A stretch of DNA of 64,000 bases, from positions 62,001 to 126,000 of the forward strand of contig NZ_FNDJ01000016.1 of the NCBI RefSeq assembly GCF_900099965.1, read 5' to 3'. The DNA comes from Nonomuraea jiangxiensis (GTDB taxonomy: Bacteria; Actinomycetota; Actinomycetes; Streptosporangiales; Streptosporangiaceae). Below the pieces are notes generated by a model. The model worked only from the letters and a program-made list of their open reading frames with translations, was not told where the DNA came from and did no database searches. Shown in pieces: positions 35,979-45,803 of the stretch. Both the position numbers and the translations under genes were made by a program. Positions within the stretch are counted from its first letter, which is position 1. The number at the start of each line of letters is the position of its first letter.

Positions 35979-37283
35979 ATGTCCGTACGCGCCCAGGGCA
36001 CCGAACGTGGCATGCGTGTACTGGTCGCCGGTGCCGGGATCGGGGGACTGACCACGGCGTTGAGCCTGCACGCGGCCGGCATCGGCTGCGCGCTCGTCGA
36101 GCTGGCCACGAAGCTGAAACCCCTGGGTGTGGGCATCAACCTGCAACCGCATGCCGTGCGCGAGCTGATAGAGCTCGGCCTGGGCGAGGCCCTGGCGCGG
36201 ACCGCGATCCCGACGAGCGCCCTGATCTACGCCAACAGGCACGGCAACGTGATCCTCTCGGTCCCGCGCGGGCGGGCGGCCGGATACCGGTGGCCGCAGT
36301 GGTCCGTGCACCGCGGCCGGCTGCAGATGATCCTCCTCGACGCGGTACGGGAGCGCCTCGGACCCGACGCCGTCCGCCTCGGCCTCGCCTTCGAGGACTT
36401 CGAGACCGGCCCCGAGCAGGGCCCGGTGCCGGTACGGCTGCGCGAGGTGCGTACCGGCCGGGTCTTCACGGAGACGGCCGATGTCGTGGTCGGGGCCGAC
36501 GGCCTGCACTCGACGGTCCGGGCCCGGCTGCACCCGCGGGACGACGAGCTGCGGTGGAGCGGCATCACGATGTGGCGCGGCATCACCGAGAGCGAGCCGT
36601 ACCTCGACGGCGCCTCCATGGTGGTCGCCGGCACCGACGAGGGCTCCAAGATCGTGGCCTATCCGATGTGCGCCCAGACCCGCGTACGCGGCAGGTCCCT
36701 GGTGAACTGGGTGGCCGAGGTTCGCATGGCCCCGCCGGGGCCGCCGGTCTCCGAGGCCCACTGGCACCGCGAGGGGCGGCTGGAAGAGGTTCTGCCGCAT
36801 TTCGACGGGTGGGTCCTGCCGTTCCTGGACGTGCCCGAGCTGATCTCCGGGGCCGGCCGAATCCTGGAGTACCCGATGGTGGACAAGGCGCCGCTGCCCC
36901 GCTGGGGTGAGGGGCGGGTGACCCTGCTCGGCGACGCCGCGCACCCGATGTATCCGGTCGGCTCCAATGGCGGGTCCCAGGCGGTGCTGGACGCGCGGTT
37001 CCTGGCCATGGCGCTGGCCTCGGCCGAGGACCCGGCGGCGGGGCTGGCCGCGTACGAGAGCGAGCGCCGACGCCACACCAACGACCTCGTCCTGACCAGC
37101 CGGCGCTTCCCCGTGGACGAGACGATCAAGCTGGTGGACCGGCGCGCGCCCGGCGGCTTCACCGACATCGGCGACGTGCTCAGCACGCAGGAGTTGCAGG
37201 CGATGGAGCGGGCCCACCGGAGCGTCGCCGACATGGACGTCAGGAGGCTCAACGAGCGCCCGTCCTGGAGCCCGGCGCCATGA
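35979..37283 (+). CDS. FAD-dependent monooxygenase (PhzS-like)
   Basis: This 434-aa group A flavoprotein monooxygenase has the Rossmann FAD motif VLVAGAGIGGLTTAL right after the start (GxGxxG). Next is RGRLQMILLDAV, the DG motif VVVGADGLHSTVRARL, and GDAAHPMYPVGSNGGSQAVLDA, the GD motif that contacts the FAD ribityl chain. The sequence LKPLGVGINLQPHAVRELIELGLG matches PhzS-like oxidoreductases that hydroxylate aromatic rings with NAD(P)H. The substrate is unknown. The start could be ATG 35979 (good AAGG spacing) or ATG 36012, which begins directly at the FAD motif; I prefer 35979. Its stop overlaps the next ATG (ATGA), so the pair is translationally coupled. Confidence 0.82.
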   Translation: MSVRAQGTERGMRVLVAGAGIGGLTTALSLHAAGIGCALVELATKLKPLGVGINLQPHAVRELIELGLGEALARTAIPTSALIYANRHGNVILSVPRGRAAGYRWPQWSVHRGRLQMILLDAVRERLGPDAVRLGLAFEDFETGPEQGPVPVRLREVRTGRVFTETADVVVGADGLHSTVRARLHPRDDELRWSGITMWRGITESEPYLDGASMVVAGTDEGSKIVAYPMCAQTRVRGRSLVNWVAEVRMAPPGPPVSEAHWHREGRLEEVLPHFDGWVLPFLDVPELISGAGRILEYPMVDKAPLPRWGEGRVTLLGDAAHPMYPVGSNGGSQAVLDARFLAMALASAEDPAAGLAAYESERRRHTNDLVLTSRRFPVDETIKLVDRRAPGGFTDIGDVLSTQELQAMERAHRSVADMDVRRLNERPSWSPAP

Positions 37284-37750
37284 CCGAGCTGGCCCTGCCC
37301 GTACGCGCAGGCGACCGGCCCCTGACCCAGCGCGTGCCCCCGCACGTGCAGCTCGACCAGACCAGCCCCGACGAGATACGCGATCGCTTGACGCGCTGGA
37401 TGGGCCGCCATCTCCCGGACACCACGAGCGGATCCAGCGAGATCTCCGTACCCGGCACCGTCGCCTACTTCCTGCGCCCCCACATACGCCCGGCGGCCGG
37501 CGCGGTCCTGATGCCGCCGCGCTACACCGCCGAGTACGCCCACGTCCACGCCGACGGCAGCCTCCACCTGTGCCTGGCACTCCCCGACCAGCAGGAGGTC
37601 CTGGACCAGGGCTGGGGCGAACGGCACCCCCTGTACGGCCGGGACAACCACGAGATCATGCTGTACGCCCCCCGCACAGCCGACGAGCTCGACGTCGCCA
37701 AGACCGTGATTGCGGCCTGTTACCGCTACGCCACCGGCAGACCCCCATGA
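37280..37750 (+). CDS. Luciferase-family (DUF5519-like) protein
   Basis: This 156-aa protein is coupled to the monooxygenase by an ATGA overlap. Features are VPPHVQLDQTSP, SSEISVPGTVAYFL, and AEYAHVHADGSLHLCLALPDQQEVLDQGWGERHPL followed by NHEIMLYAPRTADELDVAKTVIAACYRYA. This pattern fits the DUF5519/luciferase-family proteins common in actinomycetes and fungi, whose biochemical role is undefined and whose family name should not be taken as proof of light emission. Conserved His-x-His (HVH) and a C-terminal helix are visible. It may act on the product of the monooxygenase. There is no signal peptide or membrane segment. Confidence 0.65.
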   Translation: MTELALPVRAGDRPLTQRVPPHVQLDQTSPDEIRDRLTRWMGRHLPDTTSGSSEISVPGTVAYFLRPHIRPAAGAVLMPPRYTAEYAHVHADGSLHLCLALPDQQEVLDQGWGERHPLYGRDNHEIMLYAPRTADELDVAKTVIAACYRYATGRPP

Positions 37751-37765
37751 CACCCCCTCAACTCG

Positions 37766-38923
37766 TCAGCCGGCCGGGCGGTCGCCGAGCGAGTCGGTCC
37801 AGCCCATGTCCTCCAGCGTCACCCGCAGCCCCACCTCGTCATCCGAGCCCAGCTCATACTGCAGCAACTCGGCCGTGCTCTCGTCCACGACCAGCCGCAC
37901 CCTGAACTTGTGCTGCGTCGGCGCGGAAAGCGCGACCCCGGTACGGCCCAGCGGATCGGAGACCCGCCCTTCCAGCTTCATGACCGGCTGGTCGGCCAGC
38001 ACCCGGAACAACGCCGCGCGGGTGCCCGGCTTGAGTGGCGCGGTCATCAGGTCGATGCCGGTCTGCCAGAGGTACCCGGCCCGGTCCGCGCCGGAGACCT
38101 TCGGGCTCTGCCGCCACAGGTCGTCCAGGCGGCGGCGCAGCTCCTCCACACCGGTGGGCAGGTCCGCCACGTTCCGCAGGTTCAGGCTGGGGTTGTCCAT
38201 CCACGGGGCCCGCTCCACCGCGTCGTCCTGGGTCTCCCTCTCCCGGTCCGCGAGCTCGGGGGCGCCGTCCGCGCGCCAGGCGGCCTCGTCCTGCGGCGAG
38301 CCGAAGGTGACCTCGACGTCCTGGTTCCGCACGGTGCGGGCGACCTCGCCCGCCCGCATGGGACGCCAGGTCTCGCGGGTGTTGGCGGCGAACGCCCTGT
38401 ACGGCAGTTCGGCCCGGTTCAGCTCCGCGACCTTCCGCCGGAACTCCTCCTGCGCCGCGGCCAGCCGCTCCGGGTCCCCCTTGAGCTGCTCCTCGGTCCG
38501 CTTCTGGGCGTCGACCAGGGCCTTGACCCTGGGCGCGTAAACGCCCGGCGCGAACTGCACCCTCATGTACCTGCGCTCGCGAACGTACCAGTAGCGGCCC
38601 GTCGCGGCGGGCTCGCGCAGCGCCGTCGAGGCCGCCGCGAGCAGGAACGAGCGGGCGTCCACGGGCAGGGCGGCGGCCGGCGGGCGGGCCGGCGCCTGCG
38701 CGGGCTCGCCGGTGATGACGACCACGGCGACGGCCGCGAGAGCGGTCACCGCAGTGCCCACCGCAGTGCCCGCCATCAGCAGGTACGGCCGCCGCGAGCG
38801 CCGCGGGGCCCGGGGCGTGGCGAAGGCGCGGGCCAGGTCGGCCGAGCGCCGCCGCCGGTAGCCGTCCTCGGCAAGGTCGTCCAGCTCGCCGGGCCTGAGC
38901 TCGGCGAAGAGTCGGTCAGTCAT
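37766..38923 (-). CDS. CU044_5270-family membrane protein, presumed sigma-factor regulator
   Basis: This 385-aa protein has a cytoplasmic N-terminus rich in Arg (RRRRSADLARAFATP), one transmembrane helix (LLMAGTAVGTAVTALAAVAVVVI, about 49-71) and a large extracytoplasmic domain beginning ARSFLLAAASTALREP. The domain has YWYVRERRYMRVQ and ends SDDEVGLRVTLEDMGWTDSLGDRPAG. This architecture matches the actinobacterial CU044_5270 family, usually encoded directly after an ECF-like sigma factor and assumed to act as its membrane-bound regulator. Its start overlaps the sigma gene's end by 8 bp. It has no recognisable zinc anti-sigma HxxxCxxC motif. Confidence 0.78.
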   Translation of the reverse strand: MTDRLFAELRPGELDDLAEDGYRRRRSADLARAFATPRAPRRSRRPYLLMAGTAVGTAVTALAAVAVVVITGEPAQAPARPPAAALPVDARSFLLAAASTALREPAATGRYWYVRERRYMRVQFAPGVYAPRVKALVDAQKRTEEQLKGDPERLAAAQEEFRRKVAELNRAELPYRAFAANTRETWRPMRAGEVARTVRNQDVEVTFGSPQDEAAWRADGAPELADRERETQDDAVERAPWMDNPSLNLRNVADLPTGVEELRRRLDDLWRQSPKVSGADRAGYLWQTGIDLMTAPLKPGTRAALFRVLADQPVMKLEGRVSDPLGRTGVALSAPTQHKFRVRLVVDESTAELLQYELGSDDEVGLRVTLEDMGWTDSLGDRPAG

Positions 38924-39467
38924 GAGGGTCCTCCAGGGGTGTGGTCAGGAGTCGAGGCCGCGGACGGGGCCCGTCACCCGGGCGCAACGCCTGGCCGAGC
39001 CGCTTGCGGGCGCGGTGCAGCCGGACGTTGTACGTGCGGACCGAGCAGCCCATGACGGCCGCCGCCTGGTCGGGAGGCAGGCCGTACCAGGTGGCGAAGA
39101 CCATCGCCTCAACGTCCCGCTCGGGCAGGGCCGCCAGCGCGGCCAGGGCGGTTTCCCGGTCGACGACGTGCTCGGCCACGTCCCAGCCGACCTGGTCGCG
39201 AGCGGTGGTCAGGGCCGCGATCCGATCGACCAGGGCCTGCCGGCGGCGGCGCGAGACGCGCTGCTTGGCCAGCAGGTTGCGCGCCACGCCCAGCAGCCAC
39301 GGCAGCGGCGGCTCGGGCAGGTCCGCCAGCCGCCGCCACGCCACCAGGAACGTCTCGCTGGACACGTCCTCGGCCACGTCCCGCTCGGCCCGCAGCAGGG
39401 CGTAGCCCAGCACGCTGCGGTAGTGCCGGTCGTAGAGATCGGTGAATCGCTCTTCGGGATCGTCCAC
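38916..39467 (-). CDS. RNA polymerase ECF-type sigma factor
   Basis: This 183-aa sigma-70-family protein has region 2 at FTDLYDRHYRSVLGYALLRAERDVAEDVSSETFLVAWRRLADLPE. Region 4 is LAALPERDVEAMVFATWYGLPPDQAAAVMGCSVRTYNVRLHRARKRL, with the typical HTH. The start is GTG 39467, with GGAGGG about 10 bases upstream. An earlier in-frame GTG/ATG at 39557 would run into the divergent promoter region. It is followed by the CU044_5270 gene with an 8-bp overlap, the usual arrangement of such pairs. Its target promoter is unknown; an inverted repeat lies upstream at 39544-39585. Confidence 0.85.
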   Translation of the reverse strand: MDDPEERFTDLYDRHYRSVLGYALLRAERDVAEDVSSETFLVAWRRLADLPEPPLPWLLGVARNLLAKQRVSRRRRQALVDRIAALTTARDQVGWDVAEHVVDRETALAALAALPERDVEAMVFATWYGLPPDQAAAVMGCSVRTYNVRLHRARKRLGQALRPGDGPRPRPRLLTTPLEDPHD

Positions 39468-39543
39468 ACCCAGTAGTCCCTCCGAACGGCCGCGGATTAC
39501 CGCCCTTGCCCGGATTTTCGAACACCTCCACCCACGGCACCAC

Positions 39544-39585
39544 CGCACCCGGCTCAACCGAGCATCGCGACGGCGGCCGGGTGCG
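39544..39585. promoter_or_regulatory. 10-bp inverted repeat between sigma factor and amidase genes
   Basis: The arms CGCACCCGGC (39544-39553) and GCCGGGTGCG (39576-39585) are exact reverse complements, separated by 22 bp. The repeat lies in the 133-bp divergent space between the sigma factor and amidase genes, ending 15 bp before the amidase ATG. It could be an operator or an RNA stem in the amidase leader. Confidence 0.45.
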
Positions 39586-39600
39586 CGATATGCATGGGTA

Positions 39601-41010
<1,410 letters not shown>

Positions 41011-41035
41011 GCCCGACAGCGGGATCAGGCGGGGA

Positions 41036-41626
41036 TCAGCTCTCACCGGCCTTGCGGGCCACCTCCTCCAACCGGTCCCGGTAGTCGGCCCACCACGCCT
41101 GGTCGCCCGGCGGGAGGTTGTCGTTGTCCGACCGCAGCCCCGCGGCCCCGTCGATGAGCTCCCTGACGATGTCGGCGTGCCCGGCGTGCCGGTTGAGCTC
41201 GGCGATCACGTGCACGAGGATCCGGTTGAGTGTCACCTGGCGCCGCTCCGGCGACCACCACGGCACCTCACCGGTCGCGTCCAGCTCCAGCGCGTCGATC
41301 GTCGCGTCCGCGTGCGCCCACACGCGGTGGTAGAGCCCGACGATGTCCTCGCGCGTCTCCTCGGCGGTCGCCCACATGTCCGCGTTGGGCTCGGCGTCCA
41401 TGGTGATCCACGGCAGGTGCTCGGCGAACGGCCGGCCGAAGACCTCGCCGAAATAGCCCGACTCCACCCCCGCCATGTGTTTGACCAGGCCCAGCAGGTT
41501 GGTGCCGGTAGGCGTCAGCGGGCGGCGGAGGTCGTATTCGGAGAGCCCGTCGAGCTTCCACAACAAGGCCTCACGAGCTTGCCGCAGGTAATGTCGCAGC
41601 TCCGATTTCGGGTCCCATGCCATCAT
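41036..41626 (-). CDS. DinB-like (DUF664) protein
   Basis: This 196-aa four-helix-bundle protein begins WDPKSELRHYLRQAREALLWKLDGLSEYDLRRPLTPTGTNLLGLVKHMAGVESGYFGEVF, the hallmark of DUF664/DinB-like proteins. The metal-site histidines sit in KHMAG (with Glu in GVE) and later HVIAELNRHAGHADIVRELIDG. Such proteins include mycothiol-dependent enzymes. The specific reaction is unknown. The start is ATG 41626, or 41623 one codon in. It lies at the tail of the dnaK operon on the same strand but after the clpB remnant, so it may be read through from it. Confidence 0.78.
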   Translation of the reverse strand: MMAWDPKSELRHYLRQAREALLWKLDGLSEYDLRRPLTPTGTNLLGLVKHMAGVESGYFGEVFGRPFAEHLPWITMDAEPNADMWATAEETREDIVGLYHRVWAHADATIDALELDATGEVPWWSPERRQVTLNRILVHVIAELNRHAGHADIVRELIDGAAGLRSDNDNLPPGDQAWWADYRDRLEEVARKAGES

Positions 41627-41658
41627 GCGGACATCCTCGCATCCGGCTCCCACCAACC

Positions 41659-41943
41659 TCACGCGGTTAAACCCGGGGTCAGGGCTCGGGCGGCGGGTAG
41701 AAGGTGACGTTCAGCTCCCCTTTGTCGGCGCCGACGGCGATCGTCGAGCCGTCCGGCACGTCCCCGGCCCTCCGGGTCGGCGCCGGTCTGCTCCAGCAGC
41801 CGGGGGATCAGCCCTTCCGGCAGTTCGAGCAGGGCCAGCAGCAGGTGCTCGCCGTCCACCTCGGTGTGCCCGTGGCGCAGCGCCTTGGTCTGGGCGTCGT
41901 GCAGGGCCTCCTGCGTCTTCTGCGTCATCCGGTCCGGGTCCAC
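41659..41943 (-). pseudogene. clpB: clpB remnant with the entire AAA+ core deleted
   Basis: The frame starting at GTG 41943 reads as the first ~55 residues of ClpB (MTQKTQEALHDAQTKALRHG, EVDGEHLLLALLELPEGLIPRLLEQTGADPE), the Clp N-domain. After this it becomes Arg-rich and ends at 41659. In the next frame the sequence from there reads AGDVPDGSTIAVGADKGELN and ends at a TGA at 41679, which looks like the extreme C-terminus of ClpB. The ~780 residues between, with both AAA+ modules, are missing. This is an out-of-frame internal deletion in a gene that normally follows dnaK-grpE-dnaJ-cbpM. No functional disaggregase can be made from it. Confidence 0.75.
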
Positions 41944-41959
41944 GTCCAGCCCCCCGGCG

Positions 41960-42247
41960 TCATCGTGCGAGGTCGCGCAGCGCGGCCTCCAGCTCGTCGA
42001 TCCGGTCGAGGAGGTCGATCACCACGCCGATCGCGGCGTAGTTGAGGGTCAGGCCCTCGTGCAGCCGCTGGATGCGGGCCGCCGCCGCCACCTGGGAGGG
42101 CGCGAAGCACCACTCGCCGCCGGCGTTCGTGCCGGGATCCAGCAGGCCGAGCGCCACCAGCCTGCGCACGGCCTGCGGGTGCAGGCCGGTGGCGCGGGCG
42201 TAGGAGTCGAGGTCGAGCCGTTCCACATGGACGAGCGCGTAGGTCAT
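41960..42247 (-). CDS. cbpM: Chaperone modulator CbpM / HspR-like MerR-type protein
   Basis: This 95-aa protein starts MTYALVHVERLDLDSYARAT, then GLHPQAVRRLVALGLLDPG, a MerR-like winged HTH, and FAPSQVAAAARIQRLHEGLTLNYAAIGVVIDLLDRIDELEAALRD. This is the CbpM pattern: a small modulator encoded next to CbpA-type DnaJ that binds its J-domain and may also act as a regulator, as HspR does. It lacks the C-terminal extension of true HspR. It overlaps the DnaJ gene by one base (TGATG) and is 16 bp upstream of the clpB remnant. Confidence 0.82.
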   Translation of the reverse strand: MTYALVHVERLDLDSYARATGLHPQAVRRLVALGLLDPGTNAGGEWCFAPSQVAAAARIQRLHEGLTLNYAAIGVVIDLLDRIDELEAALRDLAR

Positions 42248-43158
42248 CAGCGCCCCCTCGGGTCGAAGGTCGACACGGCGGCGAGCTGTTCGAACAGGCG
42301 CCGCTGCTCCTCGGTCAGCCCGGCCGGCACCATGACGCGGACCTCGGCGAAGAAGTCGCCGGCGGCTCCGCGGGGATTGGGCATGCCGCGCCCTCTCAGG
42401 CGCAGGCGGCGGCCGGTGGACGTGCCCGGCGGCACCCTGACCTTCGCCTCACCGGCCGGTGTGTCGACCGCGACCGTGGCGCCCAGTGCCGCCTCCCAGG
42501 GTGTGAGGGGCAGGGCGGCGTACAGGTCGCGCCCGTCCACGCGGTAGCGGGGGTGCTCGGCGATGCGGACGACCAGCTGGAGGTCGCCGGAGGGCGCCCC
42601 CGCGCTCCCGTGCCCGCCCTGGCCGGCGAGCCTGATGCGCTGGCCGTTCGTGACCCCGGCCGGGATCCTCACCTCCAGCCGCCGGCCGCCGGGGAGCGTG
42701 AGAGCGCGGTGCCCGCCGTGGTAGGCCTCCTCGACCGTCAGCGTCAGCTCCGCCTCCTGGTCGGCGCCGGGCACGGGTCCCCACTGCCGCCGCCCGAACA
42801 TGCCGCCGAACAGGTCTTCCACGTCTATCCCCGAGCCGAAGCCCGACGGCCAGGGCGAGCCCCACCCGCCGCCGCCCGTACCGGTCGTGGCCCGGGCCCT
42901 GGCCCACTCGGCGGGATCCACGTCGGGCGGCACCTGGCGGAAGTCGGGCCCGAACGCGTCGTAGCGGCGCCGTGTCTCGGGATCGGACAGCACGGAGTAG
43001 GCCTCCGAGATCTCCTTGAACCGGTCCTCCGCGCCGGGGTCCTTGTTGACGTCGGGATGGTAGGCCCGTACGAGCTTGCGGTACGCCCGCTGGATCTCGT
43101 CCGCGCCGGCGTTCCTGCCGACGCCGAGCACCTCGTAGAAGTCCCGGCGGGCGGCCAT
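42247..43158 (-). CDS. dnaJ: DnaJ co-chaperone, CbpA type (no zinc fingers)
   Basis: This 303-aa J-protein stimulates DnaK ATPase and delivers unfolded substrates. The J-domain (1-65) has RDFYEVLGVGRNAGADEIQ and the HPD motif (34-36 in RAYHPDVNKD). A Gly/Phe-Ser-rich linker (GTGGGGWGSPWPSGFGSG) follows, then two C-terminal beta domains (AELTLTVEEAYHGGHRALTL; DLYAALPLTPWEAALGATVAV). There is no CxxCxGxG zinc region, so it is a class II (CbpA-like) DnaJ, consistent with the neighbouring cbpM. It starts at ATG 43158, two bases after the grpE stop. Confidence 0.92.
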   Translation of the reverse strand: MAARRDFYEVLGVGRNAGADEIQRAYRKLVRAYHPDVNKDPGAEDRFKEISEAYSVLSDPETRRRYDAFGPDFRQVPPDVDPAEWARARATTGTGGGGWGSPWPSGFGSGIDVEDLFGGMFGRRQWGPVPGADQEAELTLTVEEAYHGGHRALTLPGGRRLEVRIPAGVTNGQRIRLAGQGGHGSAGAPSGDLQLVVRIAEHPRYRVDGRDLYAALPLTPWEAALGATVAVDTPAGEAKVRVPPGTSTGRRLRLRGRGMPNPRGAAGDFFAEVRVMVPAGLTEEQRRLFEQLAAVSTFDPRGR

Positions 43159-43160
43159 CG

Positions 43161-43685
43161 CTACTCCACCTTCTTCGCGACCGCCACGGTCGCCGGGCGG
43201 AGCTGCCGCTCCCCGTCGCCGTAACCGGGCCTGAGCACCTCCACGACGGTGCCCGGGTCAGCGTCGGCCAGTTCGACGGTCATCACCGCGTCGTGGCGGG
43301 CGGGGTCGAAGGGCACGCCCGTCTCGTCATGGCGGGGGTAGCCGAGCCCGGTCAGCACGGCGACGGCCTGGTCCCGTACCGCGCGTACGCCGTCGAGGAC
43401 CGGGTCCGCGGCGTCCGGCGCGTGGCTCAGCGCCAGCTCCAGGTTGTCCACGACGGGCAGCCATTCCGAGGCCACCCTGTCCCGCTCCTCGGCCCTGGTG
43501 CGCTCGGCCTCCCGGGCGATGCGCTTGCGAAGGTTGTCCAGGTCCGCGACGGCACGCAGCCAGCGATCCTCCAGCTCCACCAGCTTCACGTCCGTCTCGT
43601 CGGGCACGGTCTCCGCAGGAACGGGTTCCGCGGGTGCTCCGGGCTGCGGCTGCTCCGCGGGAGGTTCGGGTGTGTTCTCGTTCAT
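43161..43685 (-). CDS. grpE: GrpE nucleotide-exchange factor
   Basis: This 174-aa protein releases ADP from DnaK. A Pro/Glu-rich N-terminal tail (MNENTPEPPAEQPQPGAPAE) leads to the coiled-coil KLVELEDRWLRAVADLDNLRKRIAREAERTR. The beta-wing domain contains VLTGLGYPRHDETGVPFDPARHDAVMTVELADADPGTVVEVLRPGYG, ending in ATVAVAKKVE. The start lies one base after the dnaK stop. Length and motifs are normal for actinobacterial GrpE. Confidence 0.92.
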   Translation of the reverse strand: MNENTPEPPAEQPQPGAPAEPVPAETVPDETDVKLVELEDRWLRAVADLDNLRKRIAREAERTRAEERDRVASEWLPVVDNLELALSHAPDAADPVLDGVRAVRDQAVAVLTGLGYPRHDETGVPFDPARHDAVMTVELADADPGTVVEVLRPGYGDGERQLRPATVAVAKKVE

Positions 43686-43686
43686 G

Positions 43687-45573
43687 TCACTCGGGCTCCG
43701 ACGTCGTGAACTCGGCGTCGATCACGTCGTCCGTACCGGCCGGGGCGCCTTCCTTCCTGCCCTGCGGCGGCACGCTGGGCCCGGCGGCGGCCCCGAGCCC
43801 GTGGTAGACCTGCTGCAGCTCGCCGTTGAGCGCGCGCAGCCGGTCGATCGGCGCCTCTTCCTCGATCGCCTGCCGGGCCTCCTCGACGAGCTGCCCGGCC
43901 CTCGCCTTCTCGTGCACCGGGACCGCGTCACCGAGCTCCTCCAGCCGGCGCTCCACCCGGTAGGCGACGGAGTCCAGCTCGTTGCGCGCGTCGATGGTCT
44001 CCCGCAGCCTGGCGTCCTCGCCGCGGTGCCGTTCGGCGTCGGCGACCATCCGCTCGATCTCCGACTTGTCCAGGTTGGAGCTCTCGCTGATGGTGATCCG
44101 CTGCTCGGCGCCGGTGTCCTTGTCCCGGGCCGAGACGTTGAGTATGCCGTTGGCGTCGATGTCGAAGGTGACCTCGATCTGCGGCACTCCGCGGGGCGCG
44201 GGCCGGATGTTCTCCAGCCGGAAGCGTCCCAGCACCCGGTTGTCGGCGGCGCGCTCCCGCTCGCCCTGAAGGACGACGATGTCCACGGCGTTCTGGTTGT
44301 CCTCGGCCGTGCTGAAGACCTCCGTACGGCGGGCCGGGATCGTGGTGTTCCGCTCGATGACCTTGGTCATGAGCCCGCCGAGGGTCTCGACGCCCAGCGA
44401 GAGCGGCGTGACGTCGAGCAGCACGACGTCCTGCACCTCGCCCTTGATGATGGCGGCCTGGGCCGCCGCGCCGATGGCGACCACCTCGTCCGGGTTCACC
44501 GTCATGTTCGGGTCCTTGCCGTCGGTGAGCCGGCGCACGAGGTTCTGTACGGCCGGCATCCGGGTCGAGCCGCCGACCAGGATCACCTCGTCGATGTCCG
44601 CGGGCCGGAGCTTGGCGTCCTCCAGCGCCTGCTTGACGGGGGCGATGCAACGCTCGACCAGGTCGGCCGTGATTTTCTCGAACGTGGAGCGCATGAGCGT
44701 GGTGTTGAGGTGCTTCGGCCCGGTGGCGTCCGCCGTGACGAACGGCAGGCTGATCGTGGTCTGGGTCACCGCCGAGAGCTCGACCTTGGCCTTCTCGGCC
44801 GCCTCGAAGAGCCGCTGCAGGGCCTGCGGGTCGTTGCGCAGGTCAATGCCCTGGTCCCGCTGGAACTCGTCGGCCAGGTGATCGACGATCCTGCGGTCGA
44901 AGTCGTCGCCGCCCAGATGCCCGTCCCCGGAGGTGGCGCGGACCTCCACGACCCCTTCGCCGATGTCCAGAATGCTGACGTCGAACGTGCCGCCGCCCAG
45001 GTCGAACACCAGCACGGTCTCGTTGGCCTTCTTGTCCAGCCCGTAGGCCAGGGCGGCGGCGGTGGGCTCGTTGATGATCCGCAGGACCTCCAGCCCCGCG
45101 ATGCGCCCCGCGTCCTTGGTCGCCTGGCGCTGGGCGTCGTTGAAGTACGCGGGCACCGTGATGACCGCCTCGGTCACCTTCTCGCCGAGGTGCTTGGCCG
45201 CGTCCGTGACGAGCTTGCGCAGCACCAGCGCCGAGACCTCCTCCGGCGCGTACTGCTTGTCGCCCACCTGGAACCGGACGGCTCCCTGCGGCCCCTCCAC
45301 CACGTCGAAGGAGACGGCGTGGATCTCGCTCCCGACCTCGTCGTAGCGCCGGCCGATGAAGCGCTTGGCGGAATAGATCGTGCCCTTGGGGTTCAGGATG
45401 GCCTGGCGCCGCGCGAGCTGGCCCACCAGCCGTTCTCCCTGGTCGGTGAAGGCCACCACCGAGGGTGTCGTACGCGAGCCTTCCGCGTTGGGCAGCACCG
45501 TGGGGTGGCCGTCCTCCGTGGCGGCGATCACCGAGTTGGTGGTGCCCAGATCGATGCCGACTGCTTTAGCCAT
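43687..45573 (-). CDS. dnaK: Hsp70 chaperone DnaK
   Basis: This 628-aa ATP-dependent chaperone starts MAKAVGIDLGTTNSVIA. The actin-fold motifs are complete: phosphate-1 GIDLGTTNS, VFDLGGGTFDVSIL, VGGSTRMPAVQ. The substrate-binding domain starts at DVTPLSLGVETLGG, with VLQGERERAADN. The C-terminus is DVIDAEFTTSEPE, a version of the usual DVVDAE. The RBS GGGGGCGGAG precedes the ATG. It heads the dnaK-grpE-dnaJ-cbpM-(clpB) operon. In the 230 bp upstream I see neither a HAIR (CTTGAGT-N7-ACTCAAG) nor a CIRCE element, so the control mode is not visible. Confidence 0.95.
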   Translation of the reverse strand: MAKAVGIDLGTTNSVIAATEDGHPTVLPNAEGSRTTPSVVAFTDQGERLVGQLARRQAILNPKGTIYSAKRFIGRRYDEVGSEIHAVSFDVVEGPQGAVRFQVGDKQYAPEEVSALVLRKLVTDAAKHLGEKVTEAVITVPAYFNDAQRQATKDAGRIAGLEVLRIINEPTAAALAYGLDKKANETVLVFDLGGGTFDVSILDIGEGVVEVRATSGDGHLGGDDFDRRIVDHLADEFQRDQGIDLRNDPQALQRLFEAAEKAKVELSAVTQTTISLPFVTADATGPKHLNTTLMRSTFEKITADLVERCIAPVKQALEDAKLRPADIDEVILVGGSTRMPAVQNLVRRLTDGKDPNMTVNPDEVVAIGAAAQAAIIKGEVQDVVLLDVTPLSLGVETLGGLMTKVIERNTTIPARRTEVFSTAEDNQNAVDIVVLQGERERAADNRVLGRFRLENIRPAPRGVPQIEVTFDIDANGILNVSARDKDTGAEQRITISESSNLDKSEIERMVADAERHRGEDARLRETIDARNELDSVAYRVERRLEELGDAVPVHEKARAGQLVEEARQAIEEEAPIDRLRALNGELQQVYHGLGAAAGPSVPPQGRKEGAPAGTDDVIDAEFTTSEPE

Positions 45574-45803
45574 TGCTCCGCCCCCTACCGGTTCGCCTGC
45601 CCGGAAGCTGTGCCGGCCGCCGGAGGCGCTCTGAACTGCGGCAACCCGTCGGCGTGGCGCCGCGCCCGTGCGTCCGTCGCCGCCTCCAACTGCCCTAACC
45701 AGGACGAAGACCAGCGAACCCGCCCATGGGGATCAGCGCCATTCTCTACCGAAGATCTCCGAACACCTGACCGTGAGCTGACCGGCCGCGGCGGAGGCGT
45801 CGA

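Noticed and set aside
45574..45803. HAIR or CIRCE heat-shock operator before dnaK
   Set aside because: I looked for CTTGAG...CTCAAG and the CIRCE TTAGCACTC...GAGTGCTAA pattern and found neither.
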